From Mesotaenium endlicherianum (Eukaryota; Streptophyta; Zygnematophyceae; Zygnematales; Mesotaeniaceae): a stretch of DNA of 29,810 bases. The stretch lies in the NCBI GenBank assembly GCA_009602735.1, contig WELA01012439.1, forward strand, positions 230,665-260,474, written 5' to 3'. This document shows positions 9,780-19,665 of this stretch, piece by piece. Position numbers and translations under genes: made by a program. The first letter of the stretch is position 1. Every line of letters begins with the position of its first letter. The notes under the pieces are model-generated. The model saw only the letters and a list, made by a program, of their open reading frames with translations. It ran no database searches and was not told where the DNA came from.

Positions 9780-11038
9780 GACAACTTTTTGGGGCATGAA
9801 AGTGCACGATGGCCCTTTTCCTTGCAATAGAAGCATAGTCCAGCCGTCATGAGAGCTTCTTTTTCAGCCGGGGAGAGTCTTGCTTTCACTCCTTGCTGGT
9901 TTCTTGCATCATAAGTGTCATTGGAGGGTCTTCCACTCTTCCGGGCAGCCGCGGGGTCCCTTTTAATAACTCCGATTTCCATGGGTGTGGGTCCAGATTC
10001 GGATGTGGAAGGGGCTGCGTACACCCGCGTCGTCGGTACCCGTGAAGATGAAGGCACGGAGTGCTTGAAATCCAAGGTATCCACCTTTTGGGCCACTTCA
10101 ATGATCTTTGAGAAGTCCGTCAAGTCGCGTAACTCCACTTCCTTTGCCACCTTGGGTTTGAGGCCAAAGATGTAACGGTCAATCTTCTCCTCGAGAGACA
10201 TGTTGGGGATCTCAAGAGTGAGGGCGTGAAATCTGGATGTATACTCTTGAACGGACGTCGTTTGCTTGAGATGGTGGAGCTTTCCTCGGGCAATCTTCTC
10301 CGCATTGATGGGCATGAATTGCTTCTTGAGGGCCTCACGAAAATCTGCCCATCTTGCATATGATGGTGGGGGCTCTTGGCCGAGCATGGGGTGCGCCATA
10401 GCTTGATATATAGCCGCTTGATAGTTACGCCACCATGATGTTGCTGCTCCTCTAAGTAAGGTAACGGCAAAGGGAACGTAGTCCTCCTCGGGTACTTCAA
10501 GGAACGCGAGGTACGTCTCCACTTGGTAGAGCCATAAATTCAGGTTGGCACCTTTCCCGGGGTTGAAAGTGTCGGGTTTGCCGGGCTTGATGAGTTTCCT
10601 TGCTCTCGTTGGCTCTTGTGGAGGCGCTTGAGCCGGGGCTGGATTTTGAGCATTGCTCGCAATAGGGGCAACCATGGCAGCCATAGCTTCTCTTGACGCT
10701 TGCACGGTTGCTTCATAGGTGGCCAAGCCCACTTGGTTGTGGACGGTCATTAGGAAGGCTGCCCACTCATTTGCGGGAACTCCTTGTGGTGGGGTCAACT
10801 TTGCTATAGCGGCTGCCACGGGATTTGACGGTGCTCCTCCTTGTGGTGCTTCTTGTTGTTGCAAATTTCCTTGAGTAGGCTCTCCCATCGACGCTGGAGG
10901 AGGGTGTGCTCCTCCTTGTGGTGCTTCTTGTTGTTGCAGATTTTCTTGAGTGGGCTCTCCCATCGGCGCTGGAGGAGGGTGTCTAGGAGAGGAAGGGCTT
11001 CCTTCGAAAGCTTGCTGTTGGTCTTGAGGATCGGCCAT
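9758..11038 (-). CDS. gag: Retrotransposon Gag (capsid-nucleocapsid)
   Basis: Gag forms the virus-like particle that packages element RNA. The 426-residue frame starts MADPQDQQQ just inside the PBS. Residues 20-70 hold two 25-residue copies of a MGEPTQ...[11 protein letters not shown] repeat. Residues about 155-325 are the retrotransposon gag capsid core ([39 protein letters not shown]). Residues 402-415 form a classic CX2CX4HX4C zinc knuckle ([14 protein letters not shown]), the RNA-binding nucleocapsid. It ends at TAG 9760-9758, overlapping the pol frame in the -1 register. No internal stops, so this part looks functional. Confidence 0.96.
   Translation of the reverse strand: MADPQDQQQAFEGSPSSPRHPPPAPMGEPTQENLQQQEAPQGGAHPPPASMGEPTQGNLQQQEAPQGGAPSNPVAAAIAKLTPPQGVPANEWAAFLMTVHNQVGLATYEATVQASREAMAAMVAPIASNAQNPAPAQAPPQEPTRARKLIKPGKPDTFNPGKGANLNLWLYQVETYLAFLEVPEEDYVPFAVTLLRGAATSWWRNYQAAIYQAMAHPMLGQEPPPSYARWADFREALKKQFMPINAEKIARGKLHHLKQTTSVQEYTSRFHALTLEIPNMSLEEKIDRYIFGLKPKVAKEVELRDLTDFSKIIEVAQKVDTLDFKHSVPSSSRVPTTRVYAAPSTSESGPTPMEIGVIKRDPAAARKSGRPSNDTYDARNQQGVKARLSPAEKEALMTAGLCFYCKEKGHRALSCPKKLSKNGQRR
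10831..10980 (-). repeat. 75-bp tandem duplication inside gag
   Basis: Two copies with period 75 bp (25 codons) encode the Gln/Pro-rich repeat near the Gag N-terminus. The duplication keeps the frame. Copies differ at a few bases, so it predates this insertion. Confidence 0.85.
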
Positions 11039-11056
11039 CTTCTTGTGCTACCAAAG

Positions 11057-11074
11057 TGCCTAGCTCCGATACCA
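11057..11074 (-). other. Primer-binding site, initiator-Met tRNA type
   Basis: One base inside the 5' LTR the minus strand reads TGGTATCGGAGCTAGGC. The common plant PBS complementary to the 3' end of initiator methionine tRNA is TGGTATCAGAGC, so there is one mismatch in 12. It supports the element direction and the LTR boundary. Confidence 0.88.
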
Positions 11075-11258
11075 CTGTAGTGAAACAGATAGATAAAGTA
11101 CTTAGTAAAACAGAATACTTTATCTATTCAAGACAAGGATCTTTGAACACAAGTGGTAGCTTCTTGAAAGAGAGGTGGCTTCTTGAAAGTTAATATATTT
11201 CTGGATTTTGGCAAGTACAAGAGTGATTCTGGAATGTCTTTCTATGTTCTAGCTCTTG

Positions 11259-11266
11259 TTTATATA
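11259..11266 (-). promoter_or_regulatory. TATA box of the element promoter (5' LTR)
   Basis: TATATAAA on the minus strand, about 310 bp into the LTR in transcript direction, followed by AC-rich sequence. It is the best core promoter candidate and would put the RNA start near 11230. Confidence 0.6.
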
Positions 11267-11302
11267 CTTGCTACATAAGTAATTTCTAGGAAAGTGTATG
11301 TT

Positions 11303-11325
11303 GATGTGTTGGCACCCAACACATC
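11303..11325. repeat. 10-bp perfect inverted repeat in 5' LTR
   Basis: The same GATGTGTTGG / CCAACACATC dyad with three-base spacer as in the 3' LTR, about 40 bp upstream of the TATA box. Unchanged in both copies despite other differences between the LTRs. Confidence 0.8.
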
Positions 11326-11576
11326 CCAAAACTTGCCACCTCTTTCTAGAGTAATGTACACGTCTTTTTGACCTAAAAATGGCACATTTGACTTTTGCCA
11401 CATGGAGTTCTTCTAGGTCTTTCCTCTAACTTCGAAAATGCCTTGGAAGGTTCAAAGGACATGAACCAAGCTACTAGAGTACCTATTCACACTTGACTCC
11501 ACACAATACTACTCCAAATATATTTGAAAACATTAAAATATATGCAAACTAATATATAATAACTCAAATCACTACA

Positions 11577-11581
11577 GTGGG
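11577..11581. repeat. Target-site duplication GTGGG (right copy)
   Basis: Immediately follows the right LTR end ACTACA and matches 4898-4902 exactly. Confidence 0.95.
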
Positions 11582-13552
11582 ACCGATAGAACCGCAACCT
11601 TGTCCCACTCTAAATGTGATGAGACAAAGGTCTCCATTTGTATCACACTATTTCTAGGAACAAATAATAAAACAACAATATTGGTACCCTATGGACCGTA
11701 CTTTTCATCATAATAGCGCTATGAGCAATTACACACCATGTGCACCACGCCTAGCATTTAAATAGATTTACTTAATGCTTTAATTACTTGGATTGGATCC
11801 CTTGCTTTATATTTTTCTTTCTTTGTTGAGAAAGTGAAAAGGACTACAAACCACTACATGTCTTCACTCTTTCACTTAGCTTTGACTCAGAAATTTGTGT
11901 TGCCTCAGCACTTTTCACAAACTCTATCAAATTGAATATGCCATGAAGGTCAACTTCACACGCAAGTGGTCTTGGAAAGCCTTTCACCTGATTGCGTTTT
12001 TGGAATAGGCTTAGACATATCCAACATCCAACTCACCAATCTTAAAGAAAAAACGGCCTACCGGTGAAGTTATATGGGATATCTACTTCTTATTCCATTT
12101 GGGCTATTATTTATATATGACATTTATCGTCCACAAGCACCTACAAGCATCTTCCTAATTTTAGTATGAAGTAATAATAGCACTGCTTTCTTCCATGTCT
12201 TATGTTGCTTATGTAAATCATGCTTGTGGAGTGATTTTTTCTCATTGTAATCCAAACGGTTGCGTTCGGATCACACTGTTGGTGAACAAATTCCCTTTGT
12301 TTAAATATGCCTACTACATGAATGTCAAATTTGCTTTCAATTGACCTTCTAAGGTTTATACAACTGCATGACAAGAAGCCACTCTATGACGCTCTTTTTT
12401 ACTTGGTGTTTCTCATTTCAATCATCAAAATTCAAGGGAGGGTTCATTAGGTATTTGGACGCACATGATATTGTTTGCTAAGTAATTTGGATCTATCATC
12501 ATGGTAATAAGCATTTATAAATTATCATTAGATGTAGACAAATTACATTCATTAGGGAAAAGTTGAGGGCTTACTCATATGTGGGGTTGAAGTCAGCGCA
12601 ACCCTCTACAATTGACTACATTCTAAACTATTCTAAACTTAGGCACGACCAATAATTTGGTAAACAATCACAATGTTGCACAATTTGGAAACTCATATAC
12701 TTACAACAAAGGCTTTAGCCACCCTTCGGTCTCCCACCAAGCGTGCAAATATGTATGTACCCTAAATGCAAGGAAGTCGAGCTCCACAATTTTTTTAAAT
12801 CTGGAAAAAGAATATAGGAAGGAAAGTAAATGTTTATATGGCTTGGGAGCCACACTCCACGCATAATTTGCATGATCTTGATGTCAGCCTATGCCACCAT
12901 GCAAGGCAACAATGCCACGTTTGCGGGCTGCTCAGCTCACGTGCTACATTAGTGGGCCATGCTTAAGCCCATTCTCAAACTCCACTTAACAAGGATTAAG
13001 TATTAAGTATTAAGTCCACTTAAATTCAACTTGGACTATACCTGCTAACAAGAGCCAAACCTGGCCCTCTATCCTGGCCTAAGGCATTGTAAGGCCTTCG
13101 CTACATGTTTTGGGCCTACATATGAAATACGTGAAAAAACAGACACTATTAACTAGAAATATAATTGTGTCAGTGGTAGCACGTTACACCTTTCTCCAAT
13201 AATATAAAACACTCCAAGGCCTCCTTTAATATGGGCCCGACATATTGGTACATAGTAAGCTGAAGGTAGGCTCTCTCAAGCACTGCAGTGGAGACAAGCT
13301 ATTGCCTCCAAATAATTCCGTGCTTAAAAAGAAGAGTCTAGTATAAGGAGTTTACACATGGTGCTAAAAAGCCACTCGAGACTTAGGCGTGCAATTATGC
13401 AAGATACCAATAGAGCAAGCGTGGACTCATTTGGGTCGCCTTAGGACTTGTGTAACTGTAGGTTATGGGGTCATTAGATCTCCAGCTTATTCCTAGGGAT
13501 ATGAGGCCTTATTAAGTTACACTACCTCAAGTCTTTCTTGCAAATGACTTAC
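11582..13552. other. AT-rich region, no clear gene
   Basis: No long open frame and no domain motif on either strand. The large minus-strand gene to the right may end here, because its last recognised exon ends with a donor and an unplaced 3' end is needed. A/T-rich sequence would suit a 3' UTR or intergenic DNA, but I see no convincing terminal exon. Confidence 0.5.
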
Positions 13553-13615
13553 TTTTTCCTTCGCATGCAGTTCAGGAGAGATGAAAAGAAGCCTTCCCTC
13601 GCCAGACACCACCAG
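13553..13615 (-). CDS. Candidate small 3' exon of the large membrane protein gene
   Basis: On the minus strand a TTGTGTGCAG acceptor precedes 63 nt that end in AAAAA followed by a perfect GTAAGT donor. Joined to the upstream exon (ending at 14271 with two bases of a codon) the frame stays open and reads WWCLAREGFF then SSLLNCMRRKK. I know of no family motif for this part, so it is supported by splice signals and phase only. Confidence 0.35.
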
Positions 13616-14042
13616 CTGCACACAATAGGTAGCAAAGTAGCAAGCAGCAAGTACAAAGGTATTAGCGATAGTGAGACGCACCGCATGTGACACAGGAGTG
13701 TAGAAAGATCTAGAAAACCAAGGCAAGCGACCGAGTAACAAATCAGAACATACAACCTACCCTTTTTTTTCTTGTTTCTTTTTTCAAGGACGCATTTCAG
13801 AATAGGCGGAGCTCTGGCAAGAGCCATTGGCCCTGTTATGGCCCCAATTGCTCCACCATCAAAAATCACGGTGGGGCACCCACAAGGCATACTATGAGGG
13901 CACATCACACTGAGCCACTGGCTGCTACAACAACGCCGCACCACGAGCAGCTGCAAAGTTCATCTGAGGCTTCATCCCTCTGGCCTCACAAGCCATGGCC
14001 ACCCGCCACGTGTCCATGGCGCCGGCATCTTCCAACCGCAGT

Positions 14043-14071
14043 ATGAGGAGGAGGAGGAGGAGGAGGAGGAG
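14043..14071. repeat. (GAG)n microsatellite
   Basis: About nine GAG/GGA units. On the minus strand it is a CTC-rich pyrimidine tract inside the last putative intron of the large gene. Confidence 0.9.
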
Positions 14072-14270
14072 AAGAAGCCCCTCTTTATCAGATGCGGGGT
14101 GATCACCAACCAGCCAACGCCCGGCTCGCCACCGGCCGACAAAAGAAGAGACGAGGGAGAGAGGGGCACGCCACTCCCACTGGCATGCAAAGCATGCCAC
14201 ACAGAGTCAAATCGTGGCATCACAGGGCACGCACGTTGGCAGCCTGCAGGGCTCTCTCGATGAAACTTAC

Positions 14271-15127
14271 AACCAGGTGGCCATGAGGACGAGACACGTC
14301 ATCTGGAGCACGAGCTGCGCCACCCCCAGATGCGTGACCGCGTGCGCTGACAGGCTGTTCCGGAGGAGGAGCAGGCAGCACGCGTCCACGCCCACGGTGC
14401 ACACCTTGGCGATGATCTCCACCACAAAGTCGCCTCCCAAGATGCACGGCTGCCCACAGCCTCCAGGGAAAGGATATGTCAGCAACAGGGCAACAACGAA
14501 GAGGCGACAACGAGGGTACTGGGCGGATGATGAACAACCATCAACGAGGATGACAACAATTGCCGTTATATTGATGATACAGCCAAGAGGGCATCCGAGT
14601 GCGATGCACGCAGAGGTTGGCTGCCATGGGGTAATGAGAGCATGCGACACTTGCACTGCTTGATGCAACTGATGGGACACGTAGGGACCTGCCACCATGT
14701 CTGTCATTCACACATGTTGGCACACATGTGTAGTAGCACACCAGAGACATCTGCACAGTTTAAGCACAGGCGCTTGCACCCTTGGCTCCTGCAATATGCT
14801 TACCACCTGTGTTGTGCCCATATGCAGGTGCCAGGAAGCGCACTTTGATCAGCGTCAGGCAAGGATAGAGCTCGCTCGTGCGCCCAAGGAGAGCTGCCGG
14901 GCCTGAAGGACGTGACGCTATGTGAAGTTAAGGGAAGGAGGAAGATGGTGAGGGCCACTTGCCAGCGGTCCAATAGTTGGAGCCATACAAAAGGAAAACA
15001 GGTGCTACAAGTAGGCAGCAGCAGCAGCAGAGCAGGCGAAAAAGTTGGGAGAGAGAGAGAGAGAGCTGACCTTGAAGACGGCCATCAAGAGGAGCTCCAG
15101 GCCATGCAGGCCCGTCAGAAGCCACAT
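14271..15127 (-). other. C-terminal transmembrane exons (15127-15071 and 14449-14271)
   Basis: The first exon is 57 nt and encodes MWLLTGLHGLELLLMAVFK between an AG acceptor and a GTCAGC donor. The second begins PCILGGDF after GGGCAG, contains VVEIIAKVCTVGVDACCLLL and VTHLGVAQLVLQMTCLVLMA, and ends at a perfect GTAAGT donor with two bases of a codon left over. Both join in phase 0. These make the last three hydrophobic helices I can place. The donor shows that the gene continues further left. Confidence 0.75.
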
Positions 15128-17408
15128 CTGCGCACACCGCCCCCTCCCCCCATCACAAGGACAGTCAGGCGCTGCGACGCCCACACCCAGGCCTTGCCTG
15201 TGAGTGCTGCAGGGAGAAGAGTAAGGGCTGCTGGGAAGCCAGTCTGTCACCACAGCAGCTGCTTGGACAAGGTCTTACCTGGTGCGCGCGGGCGAGAGAG
15301 AGAGACAGGGGGAAGGACGGAGGGAGGGAAGCAGGGGGGTAGCGGGAGGGGAAGAAGGAGGGATGCAAATTTGGGGGGGCAGGGGGGCAGGGGACCAGGC
15401 GGAGGAAACCTGAGTGTGCGAATTGGCGTCGGGGGAGAAGGCCCCTAGCAGCACCGCCATACACACGAGCGCCCCATAGTTGATGACAAAGTACGTCGAG
15501 CGCACCACCGCCAGCTGGCGCACCCTCAGCGAGGACGCCTTGCGCACGATGGCCTTCACAAACAGCTGGCTCCTGGACATGGCGCTCCTCGCCCCGCTGG
15601 CAGCGGCCGCTGCCGCCGCCGCGGCAAAGAAGCCGCTGCCACGGCCTTTGCCCCCGCTGGCGTCGTCGTCGCCGCCCACGTCGCCGCCTGTGTCGCCACC
15701 CGCGCCAGATGACACCTTGACGTGATGCTCCAGCCTGGCAGAGAGGAGGCGCAGGGAGCCCACCTGCTCCGCTGTAATCTCGTCTTCCCTCAGGGGCTGC
15801 AAACGCTGCGGGGACACTGGCCCTGCTGCTGCTGCTGCTGCTGCTTTCTCCTGGCCAGGTGCCGCTTCTGTTGGCCCAGCGTGCGCGAGCAGAGACTCTT
15901 CTGGGGGCCTCTCTGCTGCAGCTGTTGCCACCTGGCAGCTGATTCTGCTGGGAGGCGCATACGTTCCAGCCAAGCTTGGCGGCGCCTCGTCAGCAGAAGC
16001 TTCTGAGGAAACGAGAGGAGCCCCTGGATCTGGATTTGAATTAGAAAGACAATTTGAGTCTGAGAGTAACGCGGCTGCTGACTTTGATGTTCTCTTGTTG
16101 GACTTCTCGCCGGAGGAGGCGGTCGAGACCTCCTCGTACTTGGGCCCCTTGAAGTCCTCGAACAGGATGCCGTGGCGCGCCAGCCACTCGTCGTTGTGGG
16201 CCTGCCACTTGGCGTCCGCGTAGCTCCCGCCCACGAGCGACTTCTGCAGCCGACTGGGGGCCTTCTGGAGGCTGGCCGCGACCAGAAACTTGGCATTGTT
16301 TTTCTGCCACCGTCAGCAAGCCAACAAGGACAGCAGGAGAGACCCCTCAGCTTCGCCCTGCCCCCGGCACACGCGGATGGATGACTCACCCACTCCTGGC
16401 ACTCTCCATTACAGCAAGCGAGTGCTCTCCCACTCTCCCTCTCTCTGGGCGGAGCCTAGGCCGCGCGCGCGTGTGAGAGCTCACACGTCCTCGCTTGCCT
16501 TGAAGCTAGGGGTGCCACATAAGCAGCTGCTGGACTGGCAGAGAAGCAGCCCCAAGTTGCAGCGATGGTAGCAGCAGCAGCAGCAGCAGTCGCAACCGCA
16601 GTCGCAACCGCAGTTGCAGATGCACAAGCAGCACCATTCCCCCCAACAGTGCGTGCCGCCAGCTCTCCAGGAGCGCTGAGATGGGCCCCAAGGAACTCTT
16701 CCAGCCCTCCCTCGACGGCTTTCTCCTCCATGGCAGCTCCGGATTTGTCCTCCCTGCATCCATGATCCTTCCAAATGAGCGCCGCGGGGCCGAGCTCTCT
16801 CCCACCTCCATTTGGTGCTGGCTGAAAGAGAGGGCTTCCACCAGAGAGAAGAGGGCTTCCGCTCTGGGTCAGCTTATATCATCAGAGTGAGTGCGAGCGA
16901 GGGCCTTGGTCAACCCCCCAGGGGAGAGGGTGCAAGTGGAGCAGGTAGGCCCGGGCTATTGGTAGAGGGAAGGGTTAAGGCAGGGTAGGGGTAGGGCCGG
17001 GGCAGGGTTGGGACAGGGCAGGGATGTGGAGGTAGGAGTAGGAGCGTACATAGGCGACGTGGGTGACCAGCAGGTGGCAGCACCACAGCAGAAAGGCCGC
17101 CTCGATCGCGAGCGCGGGGATGGCAATTGCGAGCCCCGCCGTTGCACCACCTGTCGTCTTCCCAGGTGCCGCAGGCGACACGGGCCACCGAGAGCACTTG
17201 TCAGCACTCGCAGGTGCCAAGTGTCACTCTCTTGGAGCCCCTTGATGCGCCACCCCCCCACAAGAGCGTCTGCAGAAAGCTAGATACGCTAACATGCCCC
17301 TTGCTCTCAGCTAAGTTTCACATTCTAGACTTTCTGGCACTGCAGAACAGAACACCTTCTTTAGCTGGAGCATCAATGGTTAATTTGCATGCGCCCTCAT
17401 ATATGTGT

Positions 17409-17485
<77 letters not shown>

Positions 17486-18283
17486 CGTGCGTGCGTGTAT
17501 GTGTGTGCGCAGTGGACATCAAGAACGGCTCACAAGACAATGTTGAGAGTGGAAAGCTTCAGCCAGCCAGAAAAGTAGAAATCGTGTCAGATGTGCGCAA
17601 GATAGATCAGTACACGCATACCCCCGGGGGGGGGGGGGGGGGGNNNNNNNNNNNNNNNNGGGGGGGGGGGGGGGGTGTGCTGCTGACCGAGGAGGAGGGT
17701 GCTGCTGGCCTGCACGATGCCCAGCACGCCAAACACCATGATGGCGATCTGGAAGCGCGGGAACACGAAGGTCTCGGGCAGCTCCACGTCTTTTTTGGCT
17801 GCCCGGCGCACGAGAGGCCACAGGAGTTGGAGCAGCGTGGCCGCGACGAGCACGAGCCCAAACCAGAAGAGGACCCTCGCCGCTCTCAGCAGCCTGCGCA
17901 GAAAGAGGGAGAGGCAGAGGGAGAGGGAGAGGCAGAAGCAAGGCAGAAGGGAGGAGGAGGCCGAGGTGGACGTGGATGAGGAGGACAAGGCGAAGGCGAA
18001 GGCGGAGACGGAGTCGAAGGAGGAGGAGGAGGAGAAGGAAAAGACGGGAAAGAACTCAATGAGATGAGCACCAGACGCTGGAGGAATTGGATGCGAGTTA
18101 AAGGAGTGCTTGAGCGTGGCTTGCATGCAGACAGCCTCCTCTTGCAGTTGCCTGAAGTTTTCGGATGGGATTGGACATACTCTCAACCTGCCTCATCAGC
18201 AGTTACCAAGAGATCCAAGAAGCTCGATGTGCACGTATATACGCGCGCGCATACACGCACGCTCACAGACACATAGGAAGTGC

Positions 18284-18353
<70 letters not shown>

Positions 18354-18354
18354 N

Positions 18355-18392
<38 letters not shown>

Positions 18393-19627
18393 CAGCTCCC
18401 TACGCAAGCCATCAGTCTTCCCGAAGAAACTATATCAGCATCAGCAGGCAAATTTCAAGAATAAAAAAGAGAGGGAGGGCGTGCCAGCTTCCGGCTTCTC
18501 TTGATGAGAGCCCCATGGAATTGCAAGGCAAGTGGCGGCATTCCGTAGGAGCTGGCCGCATCTGTGCACACAGCGCATCTACGCCTTCGCCTCTGATGTC
18601 TCTCTATTTCTGCTGGCCCCCTTCTCCCGAGATCCTGCTGGGCCTCCCCAAGCGCGCCTCTCTGAAGCTCTGAATCCTCTAAGCATGCTCACTGAGCCAC
18701 TTTCTCTCCCTGCCCTACCCTCCCTAGCTCGTGGCAACTGAGCTCAAGTCAGCTCCAGTCAGCTCCGGTCAGCTAAGTCAGCTCTGTGCTGGTACGTGCC
18801 ATCCCTTCTGACCGACCGAAGACGATGTTCTTCACAAGGCGCAGCTGAGGGAAACACAAGAGTGATAGTTCCGTGACCACCTTCCATTTCAGAAGCGCCC
18901 CCCTGCCGCCCCACACTCACCCTTCGAGTGGGGCCGGGTGTGTCTATCAGATGATTAATATGTTGTACCCAGCGTTAAGCTGATGCGCACAAGCAAGCCA
19001 ACACCAGAGCACCATAACACTCCAGACAGAAGTGATCTTGTGGGCAGGTTGGAGGTTGAGGAGGGGGCAGGTGGGAAAGTCTTTGCTACAAGGCCCCCCC
19101 TCCCCCAAAGCACGCACGCATGAATCTCCCTCCCAGACGAGCCCACTCATATACATGTTTTGCATACATAGAAGAGTGTTGGAGTTGAGGAGGCATAGGC
19201 CATGATAGATAGAACAGCGAGGGGGGCTGGAGGCGGAGGGGGAGGCAGAGGCCCCCAGCTTTGACTGACTGACTGACTGACTGACTGACTGACTGAAAGT
19301 CTGACTGATAGTTTGACTGACTGACTGACTGATATTCTGACTGATAGTCTGACTGCCTGACTGACTGAAAGTCCGACTGATAGTCTGGACTGACTGACTG
19401 ACCGAAAGTCTGTCTGATAGTCTGACTGACTGACTGACTGACTGACTGGCTGACTGACCCACCCATCCTCGCCCGACGTCTGCAGGTTGGTGCCGATCCA
19501 CGCCGTCACCTGCTCTTGAAACGTGTCCTGTTGTTGTGACGGTCGCCGCAGCCGCCGCCGCGTCGTCGTTGTCGTCGTTGTCGACCCAGCCGCACATGCC
19601 CACCCGCCCATACACGCACGGGCGCGT

Positions 19628-19665
<38 letters not shown>

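Larger units (their letters stand above)
4903..11576 (-). mobile_element. Ty3/gypsy chromovirus LTR retrotransposon, near-complete
   Basis: A 6,674-bp element in minus orientation. Order of parts in its own direction: 5' LTR (11576-11076), PBS, gag, frameshift signal, pol (protease, RT, RNase H, integrase, chromodomain), 3' untranslated repeats, PPT, 3' LTR (5401-4903). LTRs begin TGTAGTG and end CACTACA. The flanking GTGGG duplication is intact. By eye the LTRs differ by about five substitutions and two small indels over roughly 500 bp, so insertion is fairly recent. The protease-RT-RNase H-integrase order plus the C-terminal chromodomain places it in the chromoviruses of Ty3/gypsy (Metaviridae). 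One in-frame stop in pol probably makes this copy non-autonomous. It has no relationship to the host genes around it. Confidence 0.97.
11076..11576 (-). repeat. 5' LTR (501 bp)
   Basis: Begins TGTAGTGAAACAG and ends CACTACA on the plus strand. It contains the promoter for the element, with the TATA box at 11266-11259 and a dyad upstream of it. It is about 99% identical to the other LTR by eye. Confidence 0.97.
17050..17893 (-). other. Central TM exons (17893-17688 and 17150-17050)
   Basis: The 206-nt exon follows a strong pyrimidine tract and CGCAG acceptor. It encodes VLFWFGLVLVAATLLQLLWP, then ELPETFVFPRFQIAIMVFGV and IVQASSTLLL. The 101-nt exon joins in phase 1 to restore a Gly codon and continues GATAGLAIAIPALAIEAAF and CCHLLVTHVAY. 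The three helices and the intervening LP..FPR motif are the best match to TRP-like proteins in the gene. The intron between them holds the GT repeat and the N gap. Confidence 0.8.

Noticed and set aside
12141..12374. 77-codon minus-strand frame in the AT-rich region
   Set aside because: No motif, no splice support, and a length expected by chance in AT-rich DNA.
13925..14200. Minus-strand frame ending AAARGAALL as a possible terminal exon of the large gene
   Set aside because: Its acceptor would require a phase that does not match the two leftover bases of the exon ending at 14271, and the preceding sequence is a GAG/CTC microsatellite.
16456..16731. Possible extra exon (EEKAVEGGLEEFLGAHL) between the exons at 17050 and 16303
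   Set aside because: Those two exons already join in phase 0 with a sensible sequence, and the candidate runs into a CAG-repeat-derived Ala/Thr string with no clear splice pair.
18110..18673. Frames made of long Arg-Glu or Ser-Leu alternation
   Set aside because: They are translations of the GA microsatellite.
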